60,000 nucleotides of DNA from Liolophura sinensis (lineage: Eukaryota; Mollusca; Polyplacophora; Chitonida; Chitonidae). How positions within the stretch are numbered: position 1 is the first letter of the stretch; the number at the start of each line of letters is the position of its first letter. The notes beneath the pieces were generated by a model. It had not been told where the DNA came from, ran no database searches, and worked only from the letters and a program-made list of their open reading frames with translations. Below, piece by piece: positions 1-11,858 of the stretch. The stretch spans positions 4,276,373-4,336,372 of the forward strand of contig NC_088306.1 in assembly GCF_032854445.1 (NCBI RefSeq), given 5' to 3'. Made by a program: the position numbers and the translations under genes.

Positions 1-396
1 CTCTACTTTTCCAGTAAAATGATGTTTGGAAAAAAAAGAAGATTTAAGGTGTTGTTACGAGATTGAGACTTGATGACATTTACCTTAATTCCTCAACCTC
101 TTTACACATACAAGAGCAACGTTCAGTGTGACTTATACACCTTTTCATTTGATTTTGGAATCAAAACTACATTGGTTAGATTGTCCAATTTCAGGGCTTC
201 ATAAGAAATTTAATTTTGTCAGTCTACACAGACTAATGCTCTCAGAATATGCTTAAATAAACACCTTGTAGACATGAGAATAGGTTGAAGAATTAGAGCA
301 TATGCACATGACAAAAGAGACAAAACAGAAAATGCATTAATAGTCTTCATATTATTGTTGTACACTTTAGATAAGTTGTTTTTTTTTTCATTACAG
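1..396 (+). other. Intron upstream of the zinc-finger exon
   Basis: AT-rich sequence ending in a polypyrimidine tract and TTACAG acceptor. No coding similarity is seen. It is taken as the last intron of the zinc-finger gene. Confidence 0.7.
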
Positions 397-1802
397 TGAA
401 GTTTGTTAGTTCATCTGATCAGCATCCAGAGCTCCAGAATTCACCACAGTGCTATCCTTGTTTTCCCATGATGTGTCAAAAGGTACCATTATTTACATCT
501 GACGGGAACAACTGTACTCAGCCTCCAGTGCTCCAAATTTCCTCACATAGCCCTCCTTGCTCTCCAGTGACAAGAATAAAGGAAGAACCATTATTTACAG
601 CTGTTGAGAATGGCTGTGATCTGCGTCCAGAGCTCCAGAATTTCTCACAAAACTTTTCTTGTTCTTCCATGACATGTGAGCAGGAAACTCTGATTATAAC
701 TGACGAGAATGGCTGCATTATTGACAAGTTTATGGTAACATCACACTCTTCCTCAAGTGGGGAAGACAGTAGAGATTTGACCCAGGAATCTTGTCGTAGT
801 GCACAGAGTAGAGAGAATAGGTTATGTGATCATGAACAAGGCCATATTACAGAGAAACCATTCAAATGTACCAGATGTGATTACAGCTGTAGTCAGAAAT
901 GTGAACTAAACAAACATCTGAGAATTCATACAGGAGTGAAACCTTTCAAATGTACAAGATGTGATTACAGCTGTAGTCAGAAATGTGAACTAAACAAACA
1001 TCTGAGAATTCATACAGGAGTCAAACCTTTCAAATGTACAAGATGTGATTACAGCTGTAGTCAGAAATGTGAACTAAACAAACATCTGAGAATTCATACA
1101 GGAGTCAAACCTTTCAAATGTACAAGATGTGATTACAGCTGTAGTCAGAAATGTGAACTAAACAAACATCTGAGAATTCATACAGGAGTGAAACCTTTCA
1201 AATGTACCAGATGTGATTACAGCTGTAGTCAGAAATGTGAACTAAACAAACATCTGAGAATTCATACAGGAGTCAAACCTTTCAAATGCGTCTGGTGTGA
1301 TTACAAATGTATTCAAAGAGGTGATCTGACTAGACATATCAGAACTCACACAAGGGAGAAACCTTTCAAATGTACCTGGTGTGATTACAGATGTAGTCGA
1401 AGGACGAATCTGTGGGCTCATCTGCGAACTCACACAGCAAAGAAACTTTTCAAATGTGCTTGGTGTGAGCACATATGTTTTACAAGGGCAAATCTATTTC
1501 TACATAAAAGAACTCACACAGGAGAGAAACATTTCAAATATAGCCTGTGTGGTTGCAAATATACTTCAAAGACGAATGTATCGAAACATGTCAGAGTACA
1601 CAAAGGAAAACAACTTTTCAAATGTACCTGGTGTGATTACAGATGTAGTTCAAAGGTGAATCTTCTTCGCCATATTAGGACTCATGCAAGAGAGAAACCA
1701 TTTAGACTATCAGGAGAGAGAAACCAATCTGGTGAAGCCTGTGTGGTTACATCTGTAATGAAGAGTAGAGTGACTAAGTCAAGAAGAGCGATCAGGAGCT
1801 GA
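397..1802 (+). CDS. C2H2 zinc-finger protein, 3'-terminal coding exon
   Basis: This is the last exon of a probable nuclear DNA-binding protein. A good acceptor (T-run then TTACAG) ends at 396. The reading frame is already open there with no nearby ATG, so an intron splits the first codon after one base and the N-terminus lies outside the window. About 468 residues follow to a TGA at 1800-1802. Counting from 396, residues 11-107 hold three diverged copies of a roughly 30-residue unit. The second copy contains IKEE, a sumoylation-type motif. Ten 28-residue fingers start at residues 155, 183, 211, 239, 267, 295, 323, 351, 379 and 407. Fingers 1-5 are identical in protein. Finger 9 begins FKYSLC and has lost its first zinc-binding cysteine. 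Linkers are TGVKPF or TREKPF, close to the usual TGEKPF. A basic tail (about 435-468) ends the protein. The class is secure; the target and any ortholog are unknown. Confidence 0.9.
858..1277 (+). repeat. Five tandem 84-bp units encoding identical zinc fingers
   Basis: Five consecutive 84-bp units each encode the same 28-residue finger. The units differ only at third positions of the first Pro, a Thr (ACC/ACA) and the linker Val (GTG/GTC), all synonymous. Reading the helix as in Zif268, positions -1, 2, 3 and 6 are Gln, Cys, Glu and Lys in every copy. The usual core Phe is a Cys. Confidence 0.93.
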
Positions 1803-1881
1803 GTTACAGGATTCAGAGCTTTAATGTATTGAGAGGTTAATGATAACAGTAATGACATTAATGTGCAGACTTGTTCAGTTC

Positions 1882-2090
1882 AGTGCAGTCGCCGTGAGTT
1901 GAAGTCCAGCTCATGCTGGCTTCCTTTCCAGCCATTTGTGGGAAGGTCTGTCAGCTACCTGCGGATGGGCGTGGGTTTCCCCCAGGGCTTTGCCCGGTTT
2001 CCTCCCACCATAATGCTGGCCGTCGTCGTATAAGTTCAATATTCTTGAGTACGGCGTGAAACACCAATCAAATAAATCAATGAATGATTT
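1882..2090 (+). mobile_element. SINE family A copy A1
   Basis: This is a near full-length copy. It has a tRNA-like head with a box-B-like stretch (GTGAGTTGAAGTCC, 1894-1907), the conserved body CATGCTGGCTTCC and CATAATGCTGGCC, and the tail TTGAGTACGGCGTGAAACACC followed by a (AAAT)-type run. It sits 80 bp after the zinc-finger stop codon, probably in the 3' UTR. Its AATAAA at 2071-2076 could serve as the polyadenylation signal. Confidence 0.85.
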
Positions 2091-3214
2091 CTTCAGTTCA
2101 GGACAGATTAAGCAATGATGTTGTTGGACCAATTGCCAACCAACTATTTTGAGTCCTGCCATGCTTCATGCTTAGCCTTATAGGTTGGTGTAGCCAAAAT
2201 TATATGGCTGTCTGCAGTAGGTGGTTCAGGCTCTCAGTAGTGCATGAACTGCTCACACTTTTAAAGGTGGAGGTTCTTAGGAGGCAAAAAAAAACCCCCA
2301 CTGATATGAAGTATGTATCAGAGTCAGAACTATTAACTGCTGCCCAAGAAAATAGATGGGTGTAGTTTTTTGTGAGTAAAATGCTTTAAAACATCAAACT
2401 TTGTGGTGGGTTGTAGTGACCCAGAGGGTATCATTTGCGTGACATACCTATCTTTCGCTTGAACTAGTTAGTTTCATATGTCACCTTTCATCTAACATGT
2501 ACTTCACATTAGTGCTTTCTTTACCTTTAACATCTTCAGGTTTTGACACTTTGTCTATTTACATGAACATGCCTATTGTAATGTCTAAGCTCTAAGAAAA
2601 ATCTGCCTGTGCCGTGTCATTTAGCCACCTGATGAGAAGGCCTTAGTCATACAAAGGTGATACAGTACAAAGAGGTCTTTTTTAAGAAGTCTTTTTTCCT
2701 GTATAATTTCCCCATTACATCATAGCGCACGACTCGGAGGATGGTAGAGGTAAACCATATTGGCTCGTTAATATTTTTACCCCATATTAATTTTGTGTAA
2801 CATCCACAGTGTAACACAGTGTAATGTCCATGTAATATCAACGTGTATCGTAAAGAAAATGCCCATGGAATGTAATATCACTGTGTAACGTAATAAAATT
2901 TCCAGTGTGATATCATAAACCACAGTCTCTGAATTATGTAATAATAATAAATGATATATAAATATGTTTCAAATGGGATCTTAGGGACAGCTTGTGGCCA
3001 GCTAACACTTTAGCTTGTATAACACTTTAGCTGGCGGGGAAGTTTGTGGGTAACCAGTGAGAAGCTTAAATTTTCATATGGGTAGTTAATTCACAAAACT
3101 GCCTGAGGAATGTGTCCCACTATGTTCACAAAACATAAATGTATGAGTGTGGGTTCCCACTTAATTAACAAAACACTGACGGGATTGTGTCGTATCTTAG
3201 TAAACGAAATACTG
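2091..3214. other. Unassigned intergenic sequence
   Basis: No gene, RNA or mobile element is recognised. From about 3100 the sequence contains early, degenerate units of the 36-bp array that follows. Confidence 0.5.
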
Positions 3215-5575
3215 GAAGGAATGTGTCCCCGCTGAGTTCATAAATTGTAAACAGATGAGTGTGTCACAACTGATGTGTATCCCCACTTAGTTCACAAACT
3301 GCCATGACAGGAGTGTGTCTCCATTAAGTTCACAAACTACCAAGAGAGGTGTGTGTCCCCACTAAGTTCACAAACTACCAGGACAGGTGTGTGTCCCCAC
3401 TAAGTTCACAAACTACCAAGACAGGTGTGTGTCCCCACTAAGTTCACAAACTACCAGGACAGGTGTCTGTCGCTCCTTAGTTCATAAACTGCCAAGACAG
3501 GTGTGTGTCCCCACTAAGCTCACAAACTACCAATACAGGTGTGTGTCCCCACTAAGTTCACAAACTGCCATGACAGGTGTGTGTCCCCACTAAGCCCACA
3601 AACTACCAGGACAGGCGTGTGTCCCCACTAAGTTCACAAACTACCAAGACAGGTGTGTGTCCCCACTAAGTTCACAAACTACCAGGACAGGTGTCTGTCA
3701 GTGCTTAGTTCATAAACTGCCAAGACAGGTGTGTGTCCCCACTTAGTTCACAAACTGCTATGACAGGCGTGTGTCCCCACTAAAACTACTATGACGTGTG
3801 TGTCCCCACTTAGTTCACAAACTGCCCATGACAGATGTGTATCCTCACTTAGTTCACAAACTGCCATGAGAGGTGTGTATCCTCACTTAATTCACAGTCT
3901 TCCAAGACAGGCGTGTGTCCCCACTTAGTTCACAAACTGCCATGACAGGTGTGTCCCCACCTAGTTCAAAAACTGCGATGACAGGTGTGTGTCCCCATCT
4001 AGTTCACAAACTGCCATAACAGGTGTGTGTCCCCACTTAGTTCACATTCTACCATGACAGATGTGTGTCCCCACTTTGTTCACAAACTGCCATGGCAGGA
4101 GTGTGTCCCCACTTAATTCACAAACTTCCAAGACAGGAATGTATCCCCACTTAGTTTACACACTTCCAAGACAGGTGTGTGTCCCCGCCTAGTTCAAAAA
4201 CTGCCATGACAGCTGTGTGTCCCCATCTAGTTCACAAACGTCCATAACAGGTGTGTGCCCCCACTTAATTCACATTCTACCATGACAGATGTGTGTCCCC
4301 ACTTTGTTCACAAACTGCCATGGCAGGAGTGTGTCCCCACTTAATTCACAAACTTCCAAGACAGGAATGTATCCCCACTTAGTTTACACACTTCCAAGAC
4401 AGGTGTGTGTCCCCACCTAGTTCAAAAACTTCCAAGACAGGTGTGTGTCCCCATCTAGTTTACAAACTGCCATAACAGGTGTGTGTCCCCACTTAGTTCA
4501 CAAACTGCCATAACAGGTGTGTTTTCCCACTTTGTTCACAAACTGCCATGACAGCTGTGTGTCCCCACTTTGTTCACAAACTGCCAAGACAGGAGTGTGT
4601 CCCCACTTAATTCACAAACTTCCAAGACAGGAATGTATCCCCACTTAGTTTACACACTTCCAAGACAGGTGTGTGTCCCCACTTAGTTCAAAAACTTCCA
4701 AGACAGGTGTGTGTCCACACTAAGTTTAAAAAGTTCCAAGGCAGGAGTGTGTCCCCACTTAGTTCACAAACTGCCAAGTCAGGAGTGTGTCCTCACTTTG
4801 TTCACAAACTGCCATGACAGGAGTGTGTCCCCACTTAGTTCACAAACTGCCATGACAGGTGTTTGTCCCCACTTAGTTCACAAACTGCCATGACAGGAGT
4901 GTGTCCCCACTTTGTTCACAAACTGCCATGGCAGGAGTGTGTCCCCACTTAATTCACAAACTTCCAAGACAGGAATGTATCCCTACTTAGTTTACACACT
5001 TCCAAGACAGGTGTGTGTCCCCACTAAGTTCAAAAACTTTCAAGACAGGTGTGTGTCCACACTAAGTTTAAAAAGTTCCAGGGCAGGAGTGTGTCCCCAC
5101 TTAGTTCACAAACTGCCAAGTCAGGAGTGTATCCTCACTTAGTTCACAAACTGCCATGACAGGAGTGTGTCCCCACTTAGTTCACAAACTGCCATGACAG
5201 GTGTTTGTCCCCACTTAGTTCACAAACTGCCAAGGCAGGTGTGTGTTCCCACTTTGTTCACAAACTGCTATGACAGGTGTGTGTCCCCACTTTGTTCACA
5301 AACTGCCATGACAGGTGTGTATCCCCACTTTGTTCACAAACTGCCATGACAGGAGTGTGTCCCCACTTACTTCACAAACTGCCAAGGCAGGTGTGTGTCC
5401 CCACTAAGTTCACAAACTGCCATAACAGGTGTGTGTCCCCACTAAGGTCACAAACTACTATGACAGGTATGTGTCCCCAGATAGTTCACAAACTGCCAAG
5501 ACACGTATGTGTCCCGGATAGTTCACAAACTTCCAAGAGAGGTCTTCACTTAGTTCACAAATCGTCAAGACGGGA
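3215..5575. repeat. 36-bp minisatellite array, about 60 or more units
   Basis: The unit is GTGTGTCCCCACTTAGTTCA followed by CAAACTGCCATGACAG, 36 bp, with point variation and a few indels. Because 36 is a multiple of three, long open frames arise in several registers (for example 3387-3593 and 5277-5582), and these are artefacts. Blocks of several units recur: the stretch with CACATTCTACCATGACAG at about 4044 returns about 228 bp later, and the CTTAATTCACAAACTTCCAA block appears near 4110, 4340, 4610 and 4950. Confidence 0.95.
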
Positions 5576-5711
5576 TACTTGAGGATAACTTGTCCTCACT
5601 GGTAGGGTGGATAGTTAAGTTACTTGTTTGTAGATACAGAGGGAAAAGGAATACATGTTAGGTTATTTGTGAGCATACAGAATGGGGCAATGAAGAAAGA
5701 AGATTAAAATC

Positions 5712-6157
5712 TTGATTGCAGTGTCCCCGTTAGTTGCCGTTTACTTCTTTGCCACGTTTGTTGAGGGTGGGGGTGGGGGTAGGGGGCTTTGTGACAAGAA
5801 GCTGTTGATGACGCTCGCTTGTCGTTCGTTATCTTTCACCAATAAGGTGTGCATATCTGTACGTCACACGTCAGATAGCCCGTCAGCATCTGTACGTCAC
5901 ACGTCAGATAGCCCTTCACTATCTGTACATCACACGTCAGATAGCCCTTCAGTATCTGTACGTCACACGTCAGATAGCCCGTCAGTTTCTGTAGGTCACA
6001 CGTCAGATAGCCCGTCAGTTTCTGTAGGTCACACGTCAGACAGCCCGTCAGTAGCTCGTTGAACGCTGGTGGTTTTCCCTTGACCTCCAGTGCATAACAT
6101 CCACTCGTAAATCGGAGCGATATGGTTTCAGATTAACAATCAAATAAATAAATATAT
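5712..6157 (+). mobile_element. SINE family B copy B1 with internal tandem expansion
   Basis: The body carries the family B string TATCTTTCACCAATAAGGTG TGCATATCTGTA. A 33-bp tandem array follows, then a degraded 3' part ending AACAATCAAATAAATAAAT. An open frame across 5712-6062 encodes 11-residue repeats and is not a gene. Confidence 0.7.
5855..6052. repeat. 6 x 33-bp tandem repeat inside SINE B1
   Basis: Six 33-bp units of the form ATCTGTACGTCACACGTCAG ATAGCCCGTCAGT follow head to tail with few changes. They replace the single-copy stretch seen in other family B elements (GCATATCTGCAAGTCACATG at about 22033). Confidence 0.95.
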
Positions 6158-7564
6158 ATTAACAGATATCAGCAAATTAGATTTCCATTAAGTTTTTGTT
6201 CTTTGTTTTTTTTTATTTCCAAAGGTAATTGATTTAACAAGTCACCGTGACATGCTGTCGTCGTTTCTTGCATCCTCATGAGGAAAGTCGACGTGCTCGC
6301 GTGCCAATTCCACTGTCATGTTTTGTTGCCTGCGGATAACATGTGCGGATTTGCCTACACCGTCTTTATGCAACATGCATTGAAGTAAATCTTCGCATGA
6401 TTTTCATGGGTTGTTTTTTTCTCTTCAGCGAAATCTTGTAAACGCATTCCTACTTTGCAAACTCTGTAGACTTACATGACGAAACGTTGTGTTTTTTTCT
6501 GATACACAACCCGTCATTTCGTGTGGATGACCCTGTCGCTTAGCGTCATCCTGGTTGGTGGCTCTCATTTGTCACGCTGAAGTTCCATTCAACCGAGTTT
6601 TCTTTTTCTCTGATTTAAGGGTAACCGACTTTGCTCATGTCACTGTGACATCTGCTTGTTGCTTTTTTCTTTTTATCTGGTCTATCCCCCCTTTATTTTG
6701 AACTGTACACCTGCACAGTCTCGTACCTTGCTGACGGGATTGTTCTTCCCATGAACTTCTCCACGGCCGTTATCATGACTGTGTTGAGTGTCGCGAATCT
6801 TGCTCTGTACTCTTTACGGGGATCCTTCCATCATCTTCTCATAACTGGACAGTAGCCTTATAGACATAATTTTTCTGTAACCCCGTAGAGAAATGGAGGT
6901 GCAGTAAATAAAAAGTTAGGATGGAGGAATGGGTGGTTTTTCAACCGTTTGTTCTAAAAATAAAGTAAATATAAACTTTTATGTAGTAGAAAGGAAAACA
7001 TTTTCTTAAAGAAAATAAATGTGGCCTATTTTTTCTGAATCCTTCATGTTGATGAATCATATGCTTACCTTTTTGTGTTTATTAAGAACAAAACAACTTG
7101 TGAAAGAAAGTGACGTGTTAACAGACGTGTAAGAAACTGACAGTTTACAAACTGATGCTATTTTTTTGACACCTCCCCCGCCCCCCCCCCCCCCCCCCCC
7201 CCCGCCAACCTTTTAAGACCACCCTGGTATGCCTTTTTGGAATTCCACATCAATTAAGGCGTTCTAGAATACATTAATGTAGAAAGGTCTATACTATAGG
7301 ATGTTACAATGCACTGAAATCCCCAACCTTTTGTTTTGTATATTGCCATGCTGGGCAAAATGTAATTGATTATTAGATAAAATTAAAAGGGAAAATGGGA
7401 TATTCCTCAATACATTAATAGGCTAAATACACGTAATTAATATATATAAAGTGGTGAAATGAAACAGAAACATTCGAATTGATTTGGCTTAGAACGTTGT
7501 GGACTAAATAAGCCCAATTAATTATAAATAAACTGGTTAGAATAGCATCAATCAATCAAATCAG
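6158..7564. other. Unassigned sequence with a C23 tract
   Basis: No gene is recognised. The main feature is an uninterrupted run of 23 C at 7181-7203, flanked by further C-rich bases. Confidence 0.5.
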
Positions 7565-8050
7565 TTGTGGCCTGAATGCTTTTTGATTAATTTCATTTTC
7601 GTTGCTTTTGTTATCAGGATTAACGGTTTCGGTGACGTAATAACTCTGATGGTTCATTCGTTGTGGAAAACGGTCGGGAAACGTTACGAGCTGTGGTGGG
7701 AACATGCAGACGACAGACGGTGGCGTGAAACTCGTCTGCGTAATGGAGGGAGTTCGACCTTCTGGTTACGTTATCATATCCGGAAAACGCCACTCATCTG
7801 TTTACTATGGGTGGGCGTGTTCGTCTTTCGTTATAAACAAAGATTAATTGAATTCTATATCGTTTGATGTAATTTACAATCCAGAAAAAAACTAATTTAA
7901 TGATTTTCAAAAGGAGATTTTTTAGTACAATCAGCGCCATAAAATTGATTATTTTAAGCCATTGAAAGTTTATTAAGGTCTGACCCCCAACCCCCTCCCC
8001 GCCACACACTCACACAAAAAGAGCCAGATGACTTACAATTACTTTCTTAT
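7565..8050 (+). other. Locally GC-richer stretch with an unresolved open frame
   Basis: A pyrimidine-rich stretch and TTATCAG at about 7617 precede 250 bp of higher GC. That stretch is open in one plus frame to 7867 (…LWKTVGKRYELWWEH…). I recognise no family, the frame starts from a chance ATG, and no convincing donor ends it. It could be an exon, a conserved non-coding block or chance. Confidence 0.15.
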
Positions 8051-8654
8051 TAAATGAAAATGTTCAGATACATATTTTGTGTTAAATGATTTATGCTGTA
8101 GATTCCCTGTTGTGTTGATAATGACGTTGTGGAGTTGTTTATTTTCTGAATACAGCCATGCACAAGGTCAAACCCTTGTATTAATAGTTTGAGTGTTAAT
8201 GATTCCATTCTTTCCGATGTAGGACGGCCGACATTGAAATACAGCTCCCGATAAAATTTGTGAATTGAAAATGAATTGTTGAGATTTATGAACTGTATCG
8301 TTCCCATAGGATCGTGACTACTACAAGTCCGACCCCAGAGATCTTGTGTGGAGCCGCGGGCTGGGAGATAAGGGAGGGGCTCTGTCACCAAAGCTCGGTG
8401 GTGATCAAGGGACCAGGGAAACCCTCTGGTTCTTATGGTCGGCATGAAAGTGGAGGTGAGACTTGCTAGAACTCTTGACTCACAGGATAACGCCTCTCAG
8501 TGTGGTAGGAACCCGAGGACAAGCGGTCGACGACGCTCCGCGGATCGTTTGCACATTCGCTGAAGCAAGACCATTTTCTCTTCTACGAATTTGGCGTGAA
8601 CCTTCAGTTACGTCACAACATGGAAAATTGGTCAGTCAATGGTTTACCCAAAAC
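8051..8654. other. Unassigned sequence
   Basis: GC content rises around 8320-8600 but frames on both strands are short or unrecognised. No splice-bounded exon could be supported. Confidence 0.4.
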
Positions 8655-8735
8655 CCATAAAACTACCACCATAAAACTGACCACCGTAAAAATAAAAAAT
8701 GCTCGAATATGGCGTTAAACACCGACAAGTTCTAA
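8655..8735 (+). mobile_element. SINE 3' tail fragment
   Basis: CATAAAACTGACCACCGTAA followed by CTCGAATATGGCGTTAAACA CC matches a worn SINE 3' end. No 5' part is visible. Confidence 0.45.
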
Positions 8736-10227
8736 CCATATCTTAGTTTATGGATTAATTCTACACCAAAATTGGTGACGCCCTATAAATTGCAGTAATA
8801 ACACTGATTTTTCTTCCAAATTTTGCTTAAGCCAGGCGAGTAATTTGCTACTATTTAAGCATCTACGTGAAGAGTTAGAATAAATCCCAAACTGAGGTAA
8901 ATTGACAACAGGCCATATTTCACCAGTTGCATGTGACATTTTGCCAATTATCACACCGTTGTCGCTTCTCTGGGTTTACTTCTTTGCTATAATTCCTTTA
9001 TTATATTAAAATGTCCTGATGTACCTAGCAACACACTGGCTTGGATTGTAAAAAGGAATTCCTATCCAGCATAATCATGCACGGTTAACAAACGTTATCT
9101 GTACTAGAAAACAAGCAGGCATTGTTTCATAAAAGCGTTATTCAGTTGTTAGCTTGCTGAAAACATAGCATGAAATAGGGCAAATTCTGAATTATTTTGG
9201 CGTATTGCTGTAATATGTTTGGCTTTGGGTTGAAAAGTGGGAGGGCGATAACATATATTTGCCCCGTCTCTCGCCCCTCTCCCGCTCATTTCAACTCGAG
9301 CATAATAAAACAAAACGCCAAAATAAATCGATGGAAGTCTGTGAGAATTCCTCTGTTAATGGCAGTAGTGTTGATGGTTTTGCCTCCCTTGCCCCAAACT
9401 TAATTCACTCTACCAAGTGCCGTGGAGTTTGCAGTGGTTAAATTTGTGGAGGTGGCACTTCTAGATAAATGCCCCGGGGTGGTCGTACAGCTCCCTTGTA
9501 CATTTTGCTAATCGCTGTTCCAATGGGCATCGCGTGTTGTTTGTGTCCGTGGGGAAGTTCTATTTTGCGAAGGTACATTCTTCAGATAGAATATCCTACC
9601 TTTCCCACAAGAAAGTTCCAGGGGCAGGTCTTTATCTGTTTTGTTGATTTTACGAAAACCATGTCAATTACAACTGAAGGAGAACATGTGTTCTACCGAT
9701 AGCCTCTTAGCTATTAGCCCGTGCTGCCGGAAAACAGGATGCGGAGATCTCCCAAATTTTAGGGAACACTGGGTAGTCAAGCGTTTAAGGCACACCAGTT
9801 TTTTTGTGTGGATAGGAATCATTTGGGTTCACAGAGAGACTTGGATTTTCGTTGCAGCTTAAATTATACCTATTTTATATTTTGAGGACTAATATTAACT
9901 CTTGTTTATCGTTTCTCAACCATGCTGAAGAATTTGTCAAGTTGATGTAGCCATTCACTTTCTATTTTTAGATCAATATACAACCCAATTCCTTTGTGTG
10001 CGAAGCATATGTTAGTGACATTAAACATTGGCGGTTTGCTATTTCGACTTTGATTTTTTTTGGTCTTGAAAAACACTAATGATGGATAAATAAAAGCCGA
10101 AACTCGCAGTCGTTATGGAAACTTCGTTTCTCGGAGTTAGTCTACCTATTCAGGTTTTTGGAAGTGTTTGTAATTAAAGACTTCTTTTCACGACGGGGAC
10201 ACTGATTCTTGTTTTACGTTGATCTCA
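8736..10227. other. Unassigned sequence
   Basis: Short open frames (such as 9469-9702) show no recognisable domain and no matching splice sites. Nothing further can be supported. Confidence 0.4.
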
Positions 10228-10275
10228 ATGTATGTATGTATGTATGAATGTATGTATGTATATATGTATGTATGT
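10228..10275. repeat. (TATG)n microsatellite
   Basis: TATGTATGTATGTATGAATG and similar text, about a dozen tetranucleotide units. It directly abuts the tail of the antisense SINE that follows. Confidence 0.9.
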
Positions 10276-10440
10276 ATTTGTTTATTGATTTAATTGATTG
10301 TTATTTAACGTCGTACTCAATAATTATACACTTATACTTGGCGGTCAATTTTTTGGGGTGAAGGAATGCGAATTGCCAGGCAAATCACCTACCTTTGGCA
10401 AGATACTCTGAGGCATAGATTTACACATGACATTGGTTGC
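10270..10440 (-). mobile_element. SINE family B copy B5, antisense
   Basis: Read on the minus strand, the right part carries CAAAGGTAGGTGATTTGCCT, the family B 'accttcggcaag' region in reverse. The left end is the A-rich tail with ACGTCGTACTCAA on the plus strand. The copy is diverged. Confidence 0.55.
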
Positions 10441-11858
10441 AGACAAGTGTTGCCTTGAACGAGCGCGAAGCTGCACACACCGCCGCACGGGCGTCGTTCA
10501 GTGGAATGTTATTAATACTGTACTGTTAAATAATGTTAAGTACTGTTAAATAATGGCATACAGTACGGGTATAACTGTGATATTTACGTATAGGGATAGA
10601 GGTAGGAGTTACCGGCCTGTGTGTGATGTCAGTGCGGGTTGTCCCAGTAGGCCTAAGTGTTTCCCGACCCACATATGTACCGTGCAATCTAGGTCGTGTT
10701 ATCGTATCACCTCAGTCTGTTTATTGTCTCCCGTGCAAGCCTCAGGCTGGCAGTTGCCTGGGATACAGCCAGTAGGTACAAACGAACGCAGAGAGTAGAA
10801 GCTTTTAACGTTATCTGTACACTCAGCCGTGTACCTGACATATGGCCTAAATGAAAAGGTCTCTAGTATGACTTTAAAAGAAACTCGAAATATTAGAAAT
10901 AAATAAAAACTTCAGTTGGTGAGAGGTGGCCGATGATAGTCAGGATTTGGATTCCAGTATATGTGTTTTTAAGTAATTCATAAGTAATTTTAAGTAATTT
11001 ACCCACAGCAATAAACATGTAAGTTTGAGTTAGCGAGGTTTTCAGGAAGGGTGAAGGCCAGAGCCAAAGTTTTTTTTTTGTTCTAGATGGATTAATCCTC
11101 ACAATCATTGCCAAACTATGAACGGTGTACAGAAAGGCGATTCTACACGCAGCCATTGAAATGAACAATTTGCATGTTGTCTGTCATCGGCCGTTCAAGA
11201 AAACACAATCAAGGCCGACGTATGTCATAACCATCTCATTAGTCGGGGTATGCTTACTTTTGGGAACACTTATAATCCCGTCTGTTGACAAGTTGATGAA
11301 TTCATGGCAGTTAACTTTCTCAGCGGCTGGTCGGAATGCGCTAAAACATACTTAAGGGTGAAAGAAGAAAGTTGGGCTCACTGACACGCAATAAATGCAT
11401 TTGACACACTTCGTCAATGTGGTTTTGGCCGAGTTCTTCCTATTTTTTTTTAAGTTTGGGAGCACCGAAAGTTTTATTGATACATCTGGTTATATTTTAG
11501 ATACTGAAATCTGCTTTACTCCAGTTCAATTCACATTTTCATCTCTACTGAATTGGTTCGTGGAATATAATTTCATTGATACAATAGTACACAATAGATC
11601 TCACGCTGGACATATCCGTTTGCTAACAAAGTAGTTGAATTCGGGACTTTGGAAGAAAAAAGCACACCACACTAGTAAGTTTACACGTATATCACCCCAA
11701 AATTGCTTCAATAAACAGCTGTTGGGTCAGCATTTTGTTCTAAAACATATATAGTGCTGTTGAAAATATCATTGGTTATTATTGATATCATGTCTTAGCT
11801 GTCAGGCGGTTCAAGAGTTTACACTTAACAAGCTAATGGCTTTTTATTTTTATTGCAG
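10441..11858. other. Unassigned sequence upstream of the orphan exon
   Basis: I looked here for the missing first half of the biotinyl domain (an AMKM-type coding string) and did not find it. No other gene is recognised. Confidence 0.45.

Noticed and set aside
3387-5582. Several plus-strand open frames with CVPT/HLVHKLP-type repeats
   Set aside because: They are translations of the 36-bp minisatellite, whose length is a multiple of three. Several registers are open and no start or splice logic exists.
5712-6062. Open frame with 11-residue repeats (HTSDSPS)
   Set aside because: It lies within a SINE and its 33-bp expansion.
7565-7867. 100-residue plus-strand open frame
   Set aside because: No recognisable domain and no firm splice boundary. 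Kept only as an unresolved stretch.
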